This document shows positions 50,751 through 60,503 of a stretch of DNA of 64,000 bases, piece after piece. Position 1 is the stretch's first letter, and each line of letters opens with the position of its first letter. Source of the stretch: Maricaulis sp. (GTDB lineage: Bacteria > Pseudomonadota > Alphaproteobacteria > Caulobacterales > Maricaulaceae); contig JAEPND010000003.1 of NCBI GenBank assembly GCA_017643585.1, forward strand, positions 1 through 64,000. Direction: 5' to 3'. The translations under genes and the position numbers were made by a program. The notes under the pieces are model-generated. The model was not told where the DNA came from and ran no database searches. It saw only the letters and a list, made by a program, of their open reading frames with translations.

Positions 50751-52652
50751 ATGAGCAAGCCGCCCGCAGATCCCGACGCTTTCAAACGTGCCCTCTCGAT
50801 TACCACCCGCGCTATCGCGGGTGACAAGGATGTTGATGTGCGTTTTGGCGGCGATGTGGCCGGACTGAATGGCGGTCGGATCGTCCTCCCCAATCCGGGC
50901 ACCGAGCCCTCGCCCCGCGCTGCTGCCGCTGTTCGCGGACGTGCTGATGCGCTGGCCCTGCGCCTGGCGCACCACAATGAAAGCGAACACGTCAAATCCC
51001 TGCCGCCGGGCGCCACGGCCCGCGCGATCTTCCACGCGGCAGAGCAGGCCCGTGTCGAGGCGATTGGCGCACGTGAACTGGCAGGGGTCGCCGAAAACCT
51101 GGACGCCTCTCTGGTACAGCGTTGCAAGCAAAAGGGCTGGCAGCGGGTCGAGGATCGCCAGGGCGCGCCGATGGAAGAAGCCATCGCCATGCTGATCCGC
51201 GAGCGCATCTCCGGTCGCCCCGCCCCGATCGAGGCCCTCGGCCTGATGACTACCTGGCGGGATCAGCTGGAAAACCTGGCCGGCCTGTCGCTCGACGCCC
51301 TTGCCGGCAATGCGGATAACCAGGCGGCCTTTGCCGAAGCCCTGCGCACCGTAATCCAGGATCTCGACCTTGCCGACGAGCTGGGCGGCGATCCGGAAGA
51401 GAGCGAAAATCCTGACGACGAGGATGAAGGCGTCGATCGCGAGCAGCGCACAGGCGAGGACGAACAGCCTGATGGCGATGATGGCGGCGATCCGGATACG
51501 CCTGATGCCTCTGGCACGGCGGCCGACGAGGACGAGATCACGGCCGACACCGATGATCTCGACACCCGTGTCGAAGCCATGGATGACGACGGCGCGGCCC
51601 AGACCATGATGCGCCCGAACTGGCGCCCGTCCGATGACATGAATGCCAAGGCCTACAAGGTCTTCACGCGCGAGTTTGACGAGGTCGTCCATGCGACGGA
51701 CATGTGCGAGACGGAAGAGCTGGAACGCCTGCGCCGATATCTCGACAACACGCTGAAAGGGCTCGACCAGGTCGTTGGCCGCCTGGCCAACCGGCTGCAA
51801 CGCCGGTTGATGGCCCAGCAGGAGCGTGCCTGGAAGTTTGATCTCGAGGAAGGCGTTCTCGACGGCTCACGCCTGGCCCGGGTCATCGCCGACCCGACCC
51901 TGCCGCTCTCCTACAAGCAGGAAAGCGACACCGAGTTCCGCGATACTATCGTGACTCTGCTGATCGACAATTCCGGGTCCATGCGCGGTCGACCGATTAC
52001 CGTCGCGGCCGCTTGCGCCGATATCCTGGCACGCACGCTGGAGCGCTGTAACGTCAAGACCGAGATCCTCGGCTTCACCACCAAGGCCTGGAAAGGCGGA
52101 CAGTCCAAGGAGAAATGGCTCAAGGAGGGCAAGCCCCAGCATCCGGGTCGTCTCAATGATCTGCGCCATATCATCTACAAGGCTGCCGATACGCCCTGGC
52201 GCCGGGCGCGGGTCAATCTCGGCCTGATGATGCGCGAAGGCCTGCTCAAGGAAAACATCGATGGCGAGGCCCTGATGTGGGCCTGGAAACGCCTGGCCAC
52301 CCGCCCGGAGCAACGTCGCATCATGATGGTGATCTCGGACGGTGCCCCGGTCGACGACGGCACCCAGTCCGCCAATTCCGCCGGCTATCTGGAAAAACAC
52401 CTGCGCGAGACGATCGCCATGATCGAGAAACGCTCGGAGGTGGAATTGCTGGCGATCGGCATCGGCCACGATGTGACCCGATGGTATCGCCGTGCCGTCA
52501 CCATCAATGATGTCGACCAGCTCGGCGGCGCCATCACCGACCAGCTGGCGGCGTTGTTTGACGAGGATGGCGGAGCTGTCGCGAACCTTTCTGGCGGGGC
52601 AGGTCCGGCGATGAAACGGATCGATTTCACCTCGATCGCCGGACGGGTTTAG
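50751..52652 (+). CDS. cobT: Aerobic cobaltochelatase subunit CobT
   Basis: This 633-residue protein has the CobT layout: a helical N-terminal region, a long acidic stretch at about 215-285 ([20 protein letters not shown]), and a C-terminal von Willebrand A domain with MIDAS motif [13 protein letters not shown] near 405 and the second ligand loop [12 protein letters not shown]. It pairs with the CobS ring to load cobalt with CobN. It lies 8.2 kb from cobS, separated by a copper block. It has no ribosome site and may be leaderless. It overlaps the convergent membrane-protein gene by 4 bases. Confidence 0.94.
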   Translation: MSKPPADPDAFKRALSITTRAIAGDKDVDVRFGGDVAGLNGGRIVLPNPGTEPSPRAAAAVRGRADALALRLAHHNESEHVKSLPPGATARAIFHAAEQARVEAIGARELAGVAENLDASLVQRCKQKGWQRVEDRQGAPMEEAIAMLIRERISGRPAPIEALGLMTTWRDQLENLAGLSLDALAGNADNQAAFAEALRTVIQDLDLADELGGDPEESENPDDEDEGVDREQRTGEDEQPDGDDGGDPDTPDASGTAADEDEITADTDDLDTRVEAMDDDGAAQTMMRPNWRPSDDMNAKAYKVFTREFDEVVHATDMCETEELERLRRYLDNTLKGLDQVVGRLANRLQRRLMAQQERAWKFDLEEGVLDGSRLARVIADPTLPLSYKQESDTEFRDTIVTLLIDNSGSMRGRPITVAAACADILARTLERCNVKTEILGFTTKAWKGGQSKEKWLKEGKPQHPGRLNDLRHIIYKAADTPWRRARVNLGLMMREGLLKENIDGEALMWAWKRLATRPEQRRIMMVISDGAPVDDGTQSANSAGYLEKHLRETIAMIEKRSEVELLAIGIGHDVTRWYRRAVTINDVDQLGGAITDQLAALFDEDGGAVANLSGGAGPAMKRIDFTSIAGRV

Positions 52653-53023
52653 GCCAGAGCCGCCTGCCACAGCAAAATCCCGCCAATCGGAAAGAAGAAC
52701 GCCCAGGACAGGTGTTTTCCGCGCGACAGGATGAGTGCCATCACGCCGCAAAAGACGAATGTCCCGCCCAACACGCCCAGCGTCAGCTGACGGAATTCGG
52801 CCACAGCCAGCTGGTCCAGCACCAGGATGGCGGCCAGGGCGAACCACATCACTGTCAGCAAATGCCAGCCCGCCTTCAGTGTCACCCGGCTCATGGTGCG
52901 ACTTCCCAAAATGGCAGGCAGGTCCTCGCGCGCCACGATCGGCGCGATCAGACGCTGCCCTCCCAGGACGGAATGGAACAGGCCGACAAGCACAAGCAGG
53001 ACTGCGGCGATCAAACTGAGCAT
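52649..53023 (-). CDS. Small integral membrane protein, unknown function
   Basis: I place the start at the ATG at 53023 behind GGAGG, giving 124 residues; a TTG lies 4 codons upstream. Four hydrophobic helices are visible ([73 protein letters not shown]). A His at the first helix and [13 protein letters not shown] between helices 1 and 2 are the only polar landmarks. No family is recognised. Confidence 0.78.
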   Translation of the reverse strand: MLSLIAAVLLVLVGLFHSVLGGQRLIAPIVAREDLPAILGSRTMSRVTLKAGWHLLTVMWFALAAILVLDQLAVAEFRQLTLGVLGGTFVFCGVMALILSRGKHLSWAFFFPIGGILLWQAALA

Positions 53024-53127
53024 GGAAGCCTCCAAACAGGATGTCTGCGGATCCTAGCGGAGATTTCCATACAGGGATGGATGAGCGTTATGTCTGCGGT
53101 GTGTCGTCGCGGTGCGCGAACGACCGT

Positions 53128-54882
53128 CTAGCACCCCGGACAATGGTGGAAACTGTTGGGATGTTCCCAGGTCACCTCACCATCCACGACCGTCATCCAC
53201 GGCGTCACCGTGAGGATATCAGCGTGTTCGATGGTCATGATATCGCCGGAGAAAATGGTGAAGTCGGCGCGCTTGCCCTCCTCGATCGAGCCGAGCTCGT
53301 CCTCGCGGAAGGAGGCATAGGCCGGCCAGAGCGTGAAGAGTTTGAGCGCGTCATCCCGTGACAGCGCCTCGTCCGGACGCCAGTTCTCGCCCTGGAAACC
53401 GGAGAGGTCAGCCCGGGCCACGGCCGCATAGAATTCGATGCGCGGATCGCCCTGTTCGACCGGTGCGTCGGAGCCGCCGGTCAGGTGGGCCCCATGATCC
53501 AGCAGGGTCTGCCAGGCATAGGCGCCGTCCAGACGGTCCTCGCCCAGGCGGGCCGGTGCGAAGTGCAGATCACCAATGGCGTGGGACGGCTGCATAGATG
53601 CGATCACGCCCAGCTCGGCAAAACGCGCGAAATCATCCGGGTGCACGATCTGGGTATGCTCATCACGCCAGCGATGTTCCGGCAGGGCGCGTTCATCGGC
53701 CGGGACCTGGGCCTGGGCTTCCTCGACCCAGTCCAGCAGCAGGCGATTGCCTCGGTCACCGATGGCATGGACATTCATCTGGATGCCATTGCGCAGTGCC
53801 TCGATGAAAACACCCACCGTCTCGTCCGGCTCGGCAATGTTGAGACCGGAGGTTTCCGGGCGATCGCTATAGGGCGACAACAGCGCTGCGCCACGCGAGC
53901 CCAGCGCGCCGTCCATGTAGAGTTTCACCGCGCGGGTAATCACCATGCCATCATCGGCAATGCGCGGCACCTCCCGCGCCAGTTCGGCAAACCCGCCCGG
54001 ATTGATGGAGACATAGACGCGAGTGGACAGGCGGTCCGCTTCGGCCAGCCCCTCGATCATCTCGACATCGGCGTAAGGGACCGACATGTCATGCGCCCCA
54101 GCCCAGCCCAGGCTGGCCAGGCGCTGAGAGCCCTCGGCGTAGATATCCGCGCGCTCCGCACCGGTGGGCGCAGAGACCAGCTGGCTGACCGGATACATCG
54201 CTGTATCGATCAACATGCCCGTCGGTTCTCCGGCCTCGTCAAACAGGATTTCGCCGCCTTCAGGCGCGATGCTGTCACGTGTGATCCCGCCCGCTTCCAG
54301 CGCCGCTGAATTGGCGACCAGGGCATGACCGTCAGCGCGCACGAGAATCACCGGATTGTCTGGCGAGACCGTGTCCAGATCGTCCCGATTCGGGAAGCGT
54401 CCTTCCGGCCAATGTGTCTCGATCCAGCCCCGGCCGAAAACGACCGCACCCGAGTCAGCCTCGCCCACACTGGCCGCGACACGAGCGACCAGATCCTCGA
54501 TCGAGGTCACCGAATCCAGATTCAATGTCCGCTCACGCGAGCCCACGCCAAGAACATGTACATGGCTGTCGGTGAAACCCGGATACATCGCACCGCCATT
54601 GAGATCGACGATGCGGGTCTGTTCACCGAGATAGGACTGGGCCTGCGCCTCGTCGCCCGCATAGAGGATTCGTCCGTCCCGTGTGACCACAGCCTCAACC
54701 ATCGGCTGGTCATCGTCCGCGGTATAGATTTCCCCGCCCCAGAAAATCATGTCGCCAACGGTCGCAGAGGCGCTCGCCTGCGGCGTGTTTACTGCGGCAT
54801 CACTGGCGGTGTCGGTGGGGGCTTGCCCGCAGGCCGCCAGTGAAATCGCCGCGGCAGAAGCCAGCCAGAAAGACAGACGCAT
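53128..54882 (-). CDS. Amidohydrolase family lipoprotein (YtcJ-like)
   Basis: I start at the ATG at 54882 behind GAGGGA; this gives 584 residues with a lipoprotein signal (FWLASAAAISLAACG). The metal-dependent amidohydrolase fold is shown by GFTDSHVHVLGVG near 105-115, the HAIGDRGNRLLLDWV His box, LPEHRWRDEHTQIVHPDD, and GGSDAPVEQGDPRIEF, which supplies the conserved Asp. The YtcJ-like group acts on N-substituted or hydantoin-like amides; the natural substrate is unknown. It is anchored in the envelope, so it may process imported compounds. Confidence 0.9.
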   Translation of the reverse strand: MRLSFWLASAAAISLAACGQAPTDTASDAAVNTPQASASATVGDMIFWGGEIYTADDDQPMVEAVVTRDGRILYAGDEAQAQSYLGEQTRIVDLNGGAMYPGFTDSHVHVLGVGSRERTLNLDSVTSIEDLVARVAASVGEADSGAVVFGRGWIETHWPEGRFPNRDDLDTVSPDNPVILVRADGHALVANSAALEAGGITRDSIAPEGGEILFDEAGEPTGMLIDTAMYPVSQLVSAPTGAERADIYAEGSQRLASLGWAGAHDMSVPYADVEMIEGLAEADRLSTRVYVSINPGGFAELAREVPRIADDGMVITRAVKLYMDGALGSRGAALLSPYSDRPETSGLNIAEPDETVGVFIEALRNGIQMNVHAIGDRGNRLLLDWVEEAQAQVPADERALPEHRWRDEHTQIVHPDDFARFAELGVIASMQPSHAIGDLHFAPARLGEDRLDGAYAWQTLLDHGAHLTGGSDAPVEQGDPRIEFYAAVARADLSGFQGENWRPDEALSRDDALKLFTLWPAYASFREDELGSIEEGKRADFTIFSGDIMTIEHADILTVTPWMTVVDGEVTWEHPNSFHHCPGC

Positions 54883-54936
54883 GGTGTTCCCTCCCCTTGT
54901 GTCGGGAGGCAGGCTAGCCCTCAAGCGCCCAAACAA

Positions 54937-54964
54937 CAACGCCCGCTGCAAGCAGCGGGCGTTG
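54937..54964 (-). terminator. Rho-independent terminator of rpmB
   Basis: The perfect palindrome caacgcccgctgc / gcagcgggcgttg forms a strong hairpin with a 4-base effective loop. On the minus strand TTGTTTGGG follows, a moderate T run. It lies about 25 bases past the rpmB stop. Confidence 0.8.
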
Positions 54965-54988
54965 ATAATTCCGTTTCCGGAGAAGCTG

Positions 54989-55273
54989 TTAAGCCCGGTT
55001 GGCCTTCTTCAGCTCGCGCTTGATCTTCAGAGCGCGATCAGAAAGCTGCTCGTCGCGAGCTTTCAGAAGGAAGGCGTCCAGTCCGCCGACATGGTCGACG
55101 CTGCGCAGAGCTTTAGCAGCAATGCGCAGTTTGAAACCGCGACCCAGCTTGTCAGACGTCAGGGTGACATCGCACAGGTTCGGCAGAAAACGGCGGCGGG
55201 TTCTGTTGTTCGCGTGGGAAACATTGTTTCCCGTCATTACACCCGTACCGGTCAAATCGCAGCGACGCGCCAT
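54989..55273 (-). CDS. rpmB: 50S ribosomal protein bL28
   Basis: This 94-residue protein starts at the ATG at 55273 behind AAAGG. It matches bL28: [37 protein letters not shown], and the alphaproteobacterial C-terminal extension ([20 protein letters not shown]). It binds the large subunit near the exit of the tRNA. It is monocistronic and ended by a clear terminator. Confidence 0.96.
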   Translation of the reverse strand: MARRCDLTGTGVMTGNNVSHANNRTRRRFLPNLCDVTLTSDKLGRGFKLRIAAKALRSVDHVGGLDAFLLKARDEQLSDRALKIKRELKKANRA

Positions 55274-55463
55274 AGTCGCACCTTTCAAACAATTATATTC
55301 TTTGCGCAGAGGCCTTGCAGCCAAAGCGGGAGCGGGCGAAATAACGGAGTGGACCGGCTGCGTCAAGCTTGTGGCGTTCATCTTGCAGTCGGTTTTGAAG
55401 TATTATTGCAGTTGGGTGCATGTATAAAAGGGTCGGCGGGGCCGGACTTAGGGAGAGTAAAGC

Positions 55464-56270
55464 GTGAAAAAAGCACTGATTCTTGCGACAGGACTGGCTC
55501 TGGCAACAAACGCGATACCAGCATCCGCTGACGATGCAGCCAATGTCACGAGCGCGAATTCGCAAGGCGTGACAGTGCAATACGCTGGCTCTGTGATGAT
55601 CTTCCAGGTCGCCAATATCGTCATTTCCAGCACGTTCCAGGAAGAGACCTACCAGGCCTCCGCACGGTTCACCGCTGCGGGGCTGGCTGCGCTGTTCACC
55701 GATGCGGATATCGAGGCTGGCGTCAGCGGCTATCGCGAAGGCCCGCGCCTGCAGCCCTGGCGCTACAGCCACCTGAACCACGCCAGTTCCAAGAATCGAA
55801 TCGTCGGCATCGATTTTCCCGAAGGTGTCGCGACCCCGGACATCAATCCGCCCTTTGGCAATATGGGTGAGCCACCAGCCTCGGCCGAGGAACGCGCCGG
55901 CGCTGCTGACCCGCTCTCCACCCTGTTGAGCGTGGGCCTGGGGTCGGTTGCTGACGAGAACGGCCATTGTGACGGCACCCTGGCGGTCTTTGATGGTCGC
56001 GCGCGGTACAACCTGCGTTTCGAATATGGCGGCGAAGACAATGTTCGCACCCGTGCCTGGCGCGGCGATGCCCAGGTCTGCCACGCGTATTACGAACCGA
56101 TCTCGGGTTATGAGGAAGACGAGTTCCCGTCCGATGATGTAATCGCCGAACCCATCACCATGTGGTTTGCGCCGGTCGAAGGCACCAATATCCACGTCCC
56201 GGTCCGTATTCGCACCAATGCCGGTTTTGGCGGCGCGACCATCACGGCACGCTCAATCCAGGCCCACTAG
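55464..56270 (+). CDS. Exported DUF3108 family protein
   Basis: This 268-residue protein has a signal peptide (MKKALILATGLALATNAIPASA). The mature part matches the DUF3108 layout of an alternating beta barrel-like repeat: VTVQYAGSVMIFQVANIVIS near 40-60, a central KNRIVGIDFPEG and CDGTLAVFDGRARYNLRF, then WFAPVEGTNIHVPVRIRTN near the end. The family fold resembles periplasmic lipid carriers. Function is unknown. It is monocistronic. Confidence 0.85.
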   Translation: MKKALILATGLALATNAIPASADDAANVTSANSQGVTVQYAGSVMIFQVANIVISSTFQEETYQASARFTAAGLAALFTDADIEAGVSGYREGPRLQPWRYSHLNHASSKNRIVGIDFPEGVATPDINPPFGNMGEPPASAEERAGAADPLSTLLSVGLGSVADENGHCDGTLAVFDGRARYNLRFEYGGEDNVRTRAWRGDAQVCHAYYEPISGYEEDEFPSDDVIAEPITMWFAPVEGTNIHVPVRIRTNAGFGGATITARSIQAH

Positions 56271-56342
56271 TCGACTGGGTGTGAATCTCGCAAACTCCGG
56301 TCATTGGCCCTAGATAGGCAGTGATCAAAAAGGGATGGCGAG

Positions 56343-59126
56343 ATGGCCATGAGATCTGGCGCGCCGGAGAATATCACCGCCGCGCTTGGCCCCACCAATA
56401 CAGGCAAGACGCACCTCGCGGTCGAACGCATGCTGGCCTATGGCTCGGGCATGATCGGCCTGCCTCTGCGCCTGCTTGCGCGGGAGATCTATGACCGCGT
56501 CGTAGCCGCCAAGGGCGCCAGCCTGGCCGCCCTGATCACCGGCGAAGAGAAAATCGTCCCGCGCACGGCACGCTATTTCATCTGTACGGTCGAATCCATG
56601 CCGATGACCCGCCAGGTGGACTTTGTTGCCATTGACGAAGTGCAGCTCGGCGCTGACCGCGAGCGCGGTCATGTCTTCACTGATCGCATGTTGTATGCCC
56701 GCGGCAGCCAGGAGACGATGCTGCTGGGTTCGGACACAATGAGCGGCATGATCCGCTCGCTGGTTCCAGATGCGGAACACGTCGAGCGTGAGCGTTTCTC
56801 CCAGCTCAGCTATACCGGCCCGGCCAAGCTGACCCGCCTGCCCCGCCGCTCCGCCATTGTCGCCTTCTCCTCGGAGTCCGTTTACGCCATCGCCGAGTTG
56901 ATGCGCCGTCGTCGCGGCGGCGCTGCGGTGGTCATGGGAGGCCTCTCGCCGCGCACCCGCAACGCCCAGGTCGAGCTCTACCAGTCCGGCGAGGTTGATT
57001 TCATGGTCGCCACCGATGCCATCGGCATGGGGCTGAACATGGAGATCGAACATGTCGCCTTTGCCGAGAGCCGCAAGTTTGACGGTCTCAAACACCGCCG
57101 GCTGACCTCTGCCGAGCTGGGACAGATTGCCGGCCGCGCCGGGCGTTTCCGCGCGGACGGCACTTTTGGCGAGACGGCGGAATGTCTGGAGTTTGACCCG
57201 GATATTGTCAGCGCCGTTGAAAACCACAGCTTCGCCCCGGTCGAACGCCTGCAATGGCGCAATCCGGATCTGGACACCTCCAGCATCGAACGCCTGCGCT
57301 ATACGCTGAACAAACCCGCCTACAATCCCGCGCTGGAGCGCGTGCGTGAAGCCAGCGATGAACGCGCGCTCAACATCCTGGCCGAGGACAGCGAGATCGC
57401 CGACCGAACCCGCTCGCCCGGCCTGGTGGCACGCCTGTGGGATGTCTGCCGGCTACCGGATTTCCGCAAGGCGACCATCGATGCGCATGCGCGGCTGGTG
57501 AAATCCATCTACATGCATCTCAGCGATGGCAATGGTCGGCTGCCCAACAGCTGGATGCAGGCTCAGTTCGACCGCCTGGACAAGACCGCCGGCGATGTCG
57601 ACGCCCTGGCCTCGCGGCTCACTTTCGTCCGCACCTGGGCCTATGCCGCCCACCGGGCCGACTGGACGGAAAAGCCGGAACACTGGCGCGAACGTGCCCG
57701 CCTGGTCGAGGACCGCCTGTCGGATGCGCTGCATGAAAGATTGATGCAACGCTTCGTCGATCGGCGCACCCAGGCCCTGGTCAAGGGCTTGCGGGATGAC
57801 AAACACCTGCTCGCCGGGGTATCAGCCGCGGGAGAAGTAACGGTTGAGGGACACTATGTGGGTCGGTTAAAGGGTCTTACCTTTGAACCCGACGCGCAGG
57901 GGAAGGACCTCAGCGCACGCGCACTACGCTCCGCAGTCCTGCGAGCCCTGCGACCGGAAATGGACAGACGATTGAGTGAACTGACGAATAGCATCGCCGT
58001 AAACCTTTCCATTGAAGAGGACGGCCATCTGAAATCCGGCGAGGATGTCATTGGCAAGCTGGTGGCCGGAGCCGACCTGCTGCAACCGGCGATCAAGAGC
58101 CTGGGCGGAGAACTTGGCTCGGCCGAGAACCAGGCTGCCGCCAAGGCTGCCCTGCGCGATGCGGTCGACATGAAGGTCCGCGAGACCCTCAAACCCCTGT
58201 TTGTCCTGCGCGGCGCGTCCGATCGCAGCGACATTCCGGGATCGGCTCGTGGAGTGGCCTGGCAGCTCTATGAGGCAGGCGGCGCGATTGTCCGTTCGGA
58301 AATTTCCGACGATATCGCTGCACTTGACCAGGACGCGCGACGCTCCCTGCGGCAGCTGGGTGTGCGCATCGGCCAGCACATGATCTACATGCCGATGTTG
58401 GTGAAGCCTGCACCGTCTCGCCTCTTCGCTTTGCTTCGCGGAGTGTTCAATGGCGAGGTTGATCTCAGCTGGCTGCCGGCTCCGGGCCTGACATCCGTTG
58501 CCAATGACCGTGCCCATTCCCGGGCGGACTATGCCGCCGTCGGCTTTTACCCGTGCGGATCGCGCGCCGTGCGTTTTGACATGCTCGAGCGCCTGGCCGA
58601 CGAGATCCGTGAAGCCCGCAAGACGATGGAAAAGGGCCGCTTCCCGCTGACCGCCAATATCATGGCGCTGATGGGATGTTCCGTTGAGGACGCCCGCGGC
58701 GTGCTCTCGGCGCTGGGCTATAAACGCTATCAAAAGGGTCCGGACCCGGAAAAAGCCGAAGGCGAGATCTGGGGATCCAAGCCCGGGCGACGTCCTGCAG
58801 GGGCTGCACCGAAAAAGCAGGCCAGGCCTGCCCCGGCAGCCGCGCCCATGGACCCGGATAATCCCTTCGCGGCCCTGGCAGCGCTGAAACCGGTTGAGGA
58901 ACCGAAAAAGCCGGCCAAGAAGAAAAGGCGCCGCAAGCCGAAGAAAACGGAAACGGCAACAACACAGGAAACGGCTCAACAGGTTGAGGACGCCACCGTT
59001 CAGGCCGCGCCGGCTGCGGAGGTCGCGACCGAGATGGCCGCCGAAACCCAGGCTCAGCCAGCCACTGACACCTCGGCACCGCCGAACGAAGCTGTTGTCG
59101 CGGATACCCCCAGCGCGCAGGAATGA
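56343..59126 (+). CDS. SUV3-like DExH helicase with Lys/Ala-rich tail
   Basis: This 927-residue protein resembles the mitochondrial SUV3 helicase family. Helicase motifs: I GPTNTGKTHLAVERM near 16, II VAIDEVQLGADRERGH near 97, III LLGSDTMSGMI, IV/V VATDAIGMGLNMEIEHVAF, and VI QIAGRAGRFRADG. A helical region and an RNA-binding region fill the middle. The last ~95 residues are Lys-, Ala- and Glu-rich and disordered (KKPAKKKRRRKPKKTETATT). The role is likely RNA unwinding in decay. It overlaps the S4-domain gene by 4 bases (ATGA), so they are co-translated; the pair is conserved in related genomes. Confidence 0.9.
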   Translation: MAMRSGAPENITAALGPTNTGKTHLAVERMLAYGSGMIGLPLRLLAREIYDRVVAAKGASLAALITGEEKIVPRTARYFICTVESMPMTRQVDFVAIDEVQLGADRERGHVFTDRMLYARGSQETMLLGSDTMSGMIRSLVPDAEHVERERFSQLSYTGPAKLTRLPRRSAIVAFSSESVYAIAELMRRRRGGAAVVMGGLSPRTRNAQVELYQSGEVDFMVATDAIGMGLNMEIEHVAFAESRKFDGLKHRRLTSAELGQIAGRAGRFRADGTFGETAECLEFDPDIVSAVENHSFAPVERLQWRNPDLDTSSIERLRYTLNKPAYNPALERVREASDERALNILAEDSEIADRTRSPGLVARLWDVCRLPDFRKATIDAHARLVKSIYMHLSDGNGRLPNSWMQAQFDRLDKTAGDVDALASRLTFVRTWAYAAHRADWTEKPEHWRERARLVEDRLSDALHERLMQRFVDRRTQALVKGLRDDKHLLAGVSAAGEVTVEGHYVGRLKGLTFEPDAQGKDLSARALRSAVLRALRPEMDRRLSELTNSIAVNLSIEEDGHLKSGEDVIGKLVAGADLLQPAIKSLGGELGSAENQAAAKAALRDAVDMKVRETLKPLFVLRGASDRSDIPGSARGVAWQLYEAGGAIVRSEISDDIAALDQDARRSLRQLGVRIGQHMIYMPMLVKPAPSRLFALLRGVFNGEVDLSWLPAPGLTSVANDRAHSRADYAAVGFYPCGSRAVRFDMLERLADEIREARKTMEKGRFPLTANIMALMGCSVEDARGVLSALGYKRYQKGPDPEKAEGEIWGSKPGRRPAGAAPKKQARPAPAAAPMDPDNPFAALAALKPVEEPKKPAKKKRRRKPKKTETATTQETAQQVEDATVQAAPAAEVATEMAAETQAQPATDTSAPPNEAVVADTPSAQE

Positions 59127-59413
59127 GCGAACCGGAATCGCACGCCCAGCGCATTGACCTCTGGCTGTGGCATGCCCGCTTCTACAAGACGCGCACCCTG
59201 GCCAGTCGTGTTGTCGCTGATGGACGCGTCCGCCTGACCCGCACAGGCCAGGTTCGTCGCATTTCCAAGGCTTCGGCAACCCTGGCCGTGGACGATGAAT
59301 TGACCTTCCCGCGGAATGGGAAGATTGTTCGCATCAGAATTCTGGCCCTGTCGACACGGCGCGGGCCGGCCAATGAGGCCCAGTCGCTTTACGCGTTACT
59401 CGAAACGGACTGA
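59123..59413 (+). CDS. S4 RNA-binding domain protein (HslR/Hsp15-like)
   Basis: This 96-residue protein has an N-terminal S4 domain (QRIDLWLWHARFYKTRTLASRVVADGRVRLT), as in HslR/Hsp15, which rescues stalled 50S subunits with nascent chains. Basic residues follow in the second half. Its ATG overlaps the helicase stop by 4 bases. Sequence support for RNA binding is strong; the exact target is inferred. Confidence 0.9.
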   Translation: MSEPESHAQRIDLWLWHARFYKTRTLASRVVADGRVRLTRTGQVRRISKASATLAVDDELTFPRNGKIVRIRILALSTRRGPANEAQSLYALLETD

Positions 59414-59437
59414 GTCCAGACGGCAAAAGAGGGCAGG

Positions 59438-59884
59438 ATGAGCTTTCTGAAAAAAATCTTCGGCGCCAAGGCGACCACCAGCAATCCGGAAATCGATCCG
59501 CACGTGGCCGCCACGGCTCTGTTGGTCGAGGCCGCGCTGGCTGACGGGATTTATGCCGATTGCGAGCAGGACCAGATCCTGACCACGCTGGGCGCGGCCT
59601 TCAACCTGGAGACAGAAAAAGCCAAGACCGTGCTCGACCAGGCCGAGGAGCTGGCGGAGACCGCCGTCGACCATCACCGCTTCACCAAGGTGGTCAAGAC
59701 CTGCCTGAGCGAACAGGAGCGCATCGCCCTCATCGAGGAATTGTGGATGGTCGCCCTGGCCGATGGCGAGAAGTCGCCGTTCGAAGACGCCTTCGTTCGA
59801 CGCATCGCGCCCTTGCTGGGAATCGATGATCGCGAGCGGGTTTTTGCGCGCTCTCGTGCAGAAGCCAAGGCACGCGCCCGTTGA
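59438..59884 (+). CDS. TerB-like/DjlA-type helical protein
   Basis: This 148-residue protein has the TerB family pattern: VAATALLVEAALADGIYADCEQ, VDHHRFTKVVKTCLSEQERIAL, IEELWMVALADGEKSPFEDA, with paired acidic residues (ADG) that may bind a metal. The N-terminal residues MSFLKKIFGAK are amphipathic and may touch the membrane. TerB-type proteins occur in tellurite and stress modules, but no other ter genes are nearby. Function is unknown. Confidence 0.88.
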   Translation: MSFLKKIFGAKATTSNPEIDPHVAATALLVEAALADGIYADCEQDQILTTLGAAFNLETEKAKTVLDQAEELAETAVDHHRFTKVVKTCLSEQERIALIEELWMVALADGEKSPFEDAFVRRIAPLLGIDDRERVFARSRAEAKARAR

Positions 59885-59946
59885 CAAAGCGCCCGCGACG
59901 TCCCATGTCGCGCCCGCACTGTTTCTCCGACTGAAGTCCGCCGCCC

Positions 59947-60288
59947 ATGACCTATATCGTCACTGACGCCTGCGTCCGCTGCAAATACACCGATTGTGTT
60001 GAAGTCTGCCCCGTGGATTGTTTCTACGAGGGTGAGAATTTCCTCGTCATCCATCCAGACGAATGCATCGATTGTGGTGTGTGCGAGCCGGAATGTCCGG
60101 TCGAGGCCATCAAGCCTGACACAGAAGACGACAAGGACGGCAAGTGGCTGGCCGTGAATTCCAAGTTCGCGGAAATCTGGCCCAATATCACCTTGCGCAA
60201 GGATCCGCCGGCTGACGCAGATGCGATGGCTGAAGAGACCGGCAAGTTCGAAAAATACTTCTCGGAAAAGCCAGGCGAAGCAGGCTAG
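59947..60288 (+). CDS. fdxA: Ferredoxin FdxA (7Fe-8S type)
   Basis: This 113-residue protein has the paired cluster pattern of bacterial FdxA: a first motif [17 protein letters not shown] and a second [16 protein letters not shown], binding one [3Fe-4S] and one [4Fe-4S] cluster. The C-terminal ~50 residues with [17 protein letters not shown] match the FdxA family extension. It carries electrons in the cytosol. The ferredoxin-CarD-RpoH order is a conserved alphaproteobacterial neighbourhood. Confidence 0.95.
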   Translation: MTYIVTDACVRCKYTDCVEVCPVDCFYEGENFLVIHPDECIDCGVCEPECPVEAIKPDTEDDKDGKWLAVNSKFAEIWPNITLRKDPPADADAMAEETGKFEKYFSEKPGEAG

Positions 60289-60316
60289 TCTGTTTCCCTG
60301 CGGAAATCGATCCAAT

Positions 60317-60345
60317 TTGAGATTTTCTGATTAATGTGTTATACA
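60317..60345 (+). promoter_or_regulatory. Strong sigma-70-type promoter of carD with an overlapping palindrome
   Basis: TTGAGA (60317-60322), 17 bases, then TATACA (60340-60345) make a near-consensus -35/-10 pair. An inverted repeat, AATGTGT-N8-ACACATT, spans 60333-60354 and covers the -10, a typical place for repressor binding. The carD start is at 60504, so the leader is about 150 bases. Confidence 0.65.
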
Positions 60346-60503
60346 TGACACATTGATGGGCTGTGCGGGTGGCACGGCCCCCTTTTCTACGTGGTGACCC
60401 GTGCACTGAAATTGCCGTTCTGGAGTCCCGGCCAAGCCGGCTCTCATGGGACGCTCAGTGGCTTGTTGCCGTCATCCGGAAAAGGCCCGAAGAGAGAGCT
60501 TCA

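Noticed and set aside
57924-59279. Minus-strand frame (451 codons) opposite the SUV3-like helicase
   Set aside because: It is a shadow of the high-GC helicase gene; the plus-strand motifs are unambiguous.
59438-59884. Tellurite resistance module based on the TerB-like gene
   Set aside because: No terZ, terC, terD or other ter genes are nearby; the TerB fold alone is common in other contexts.
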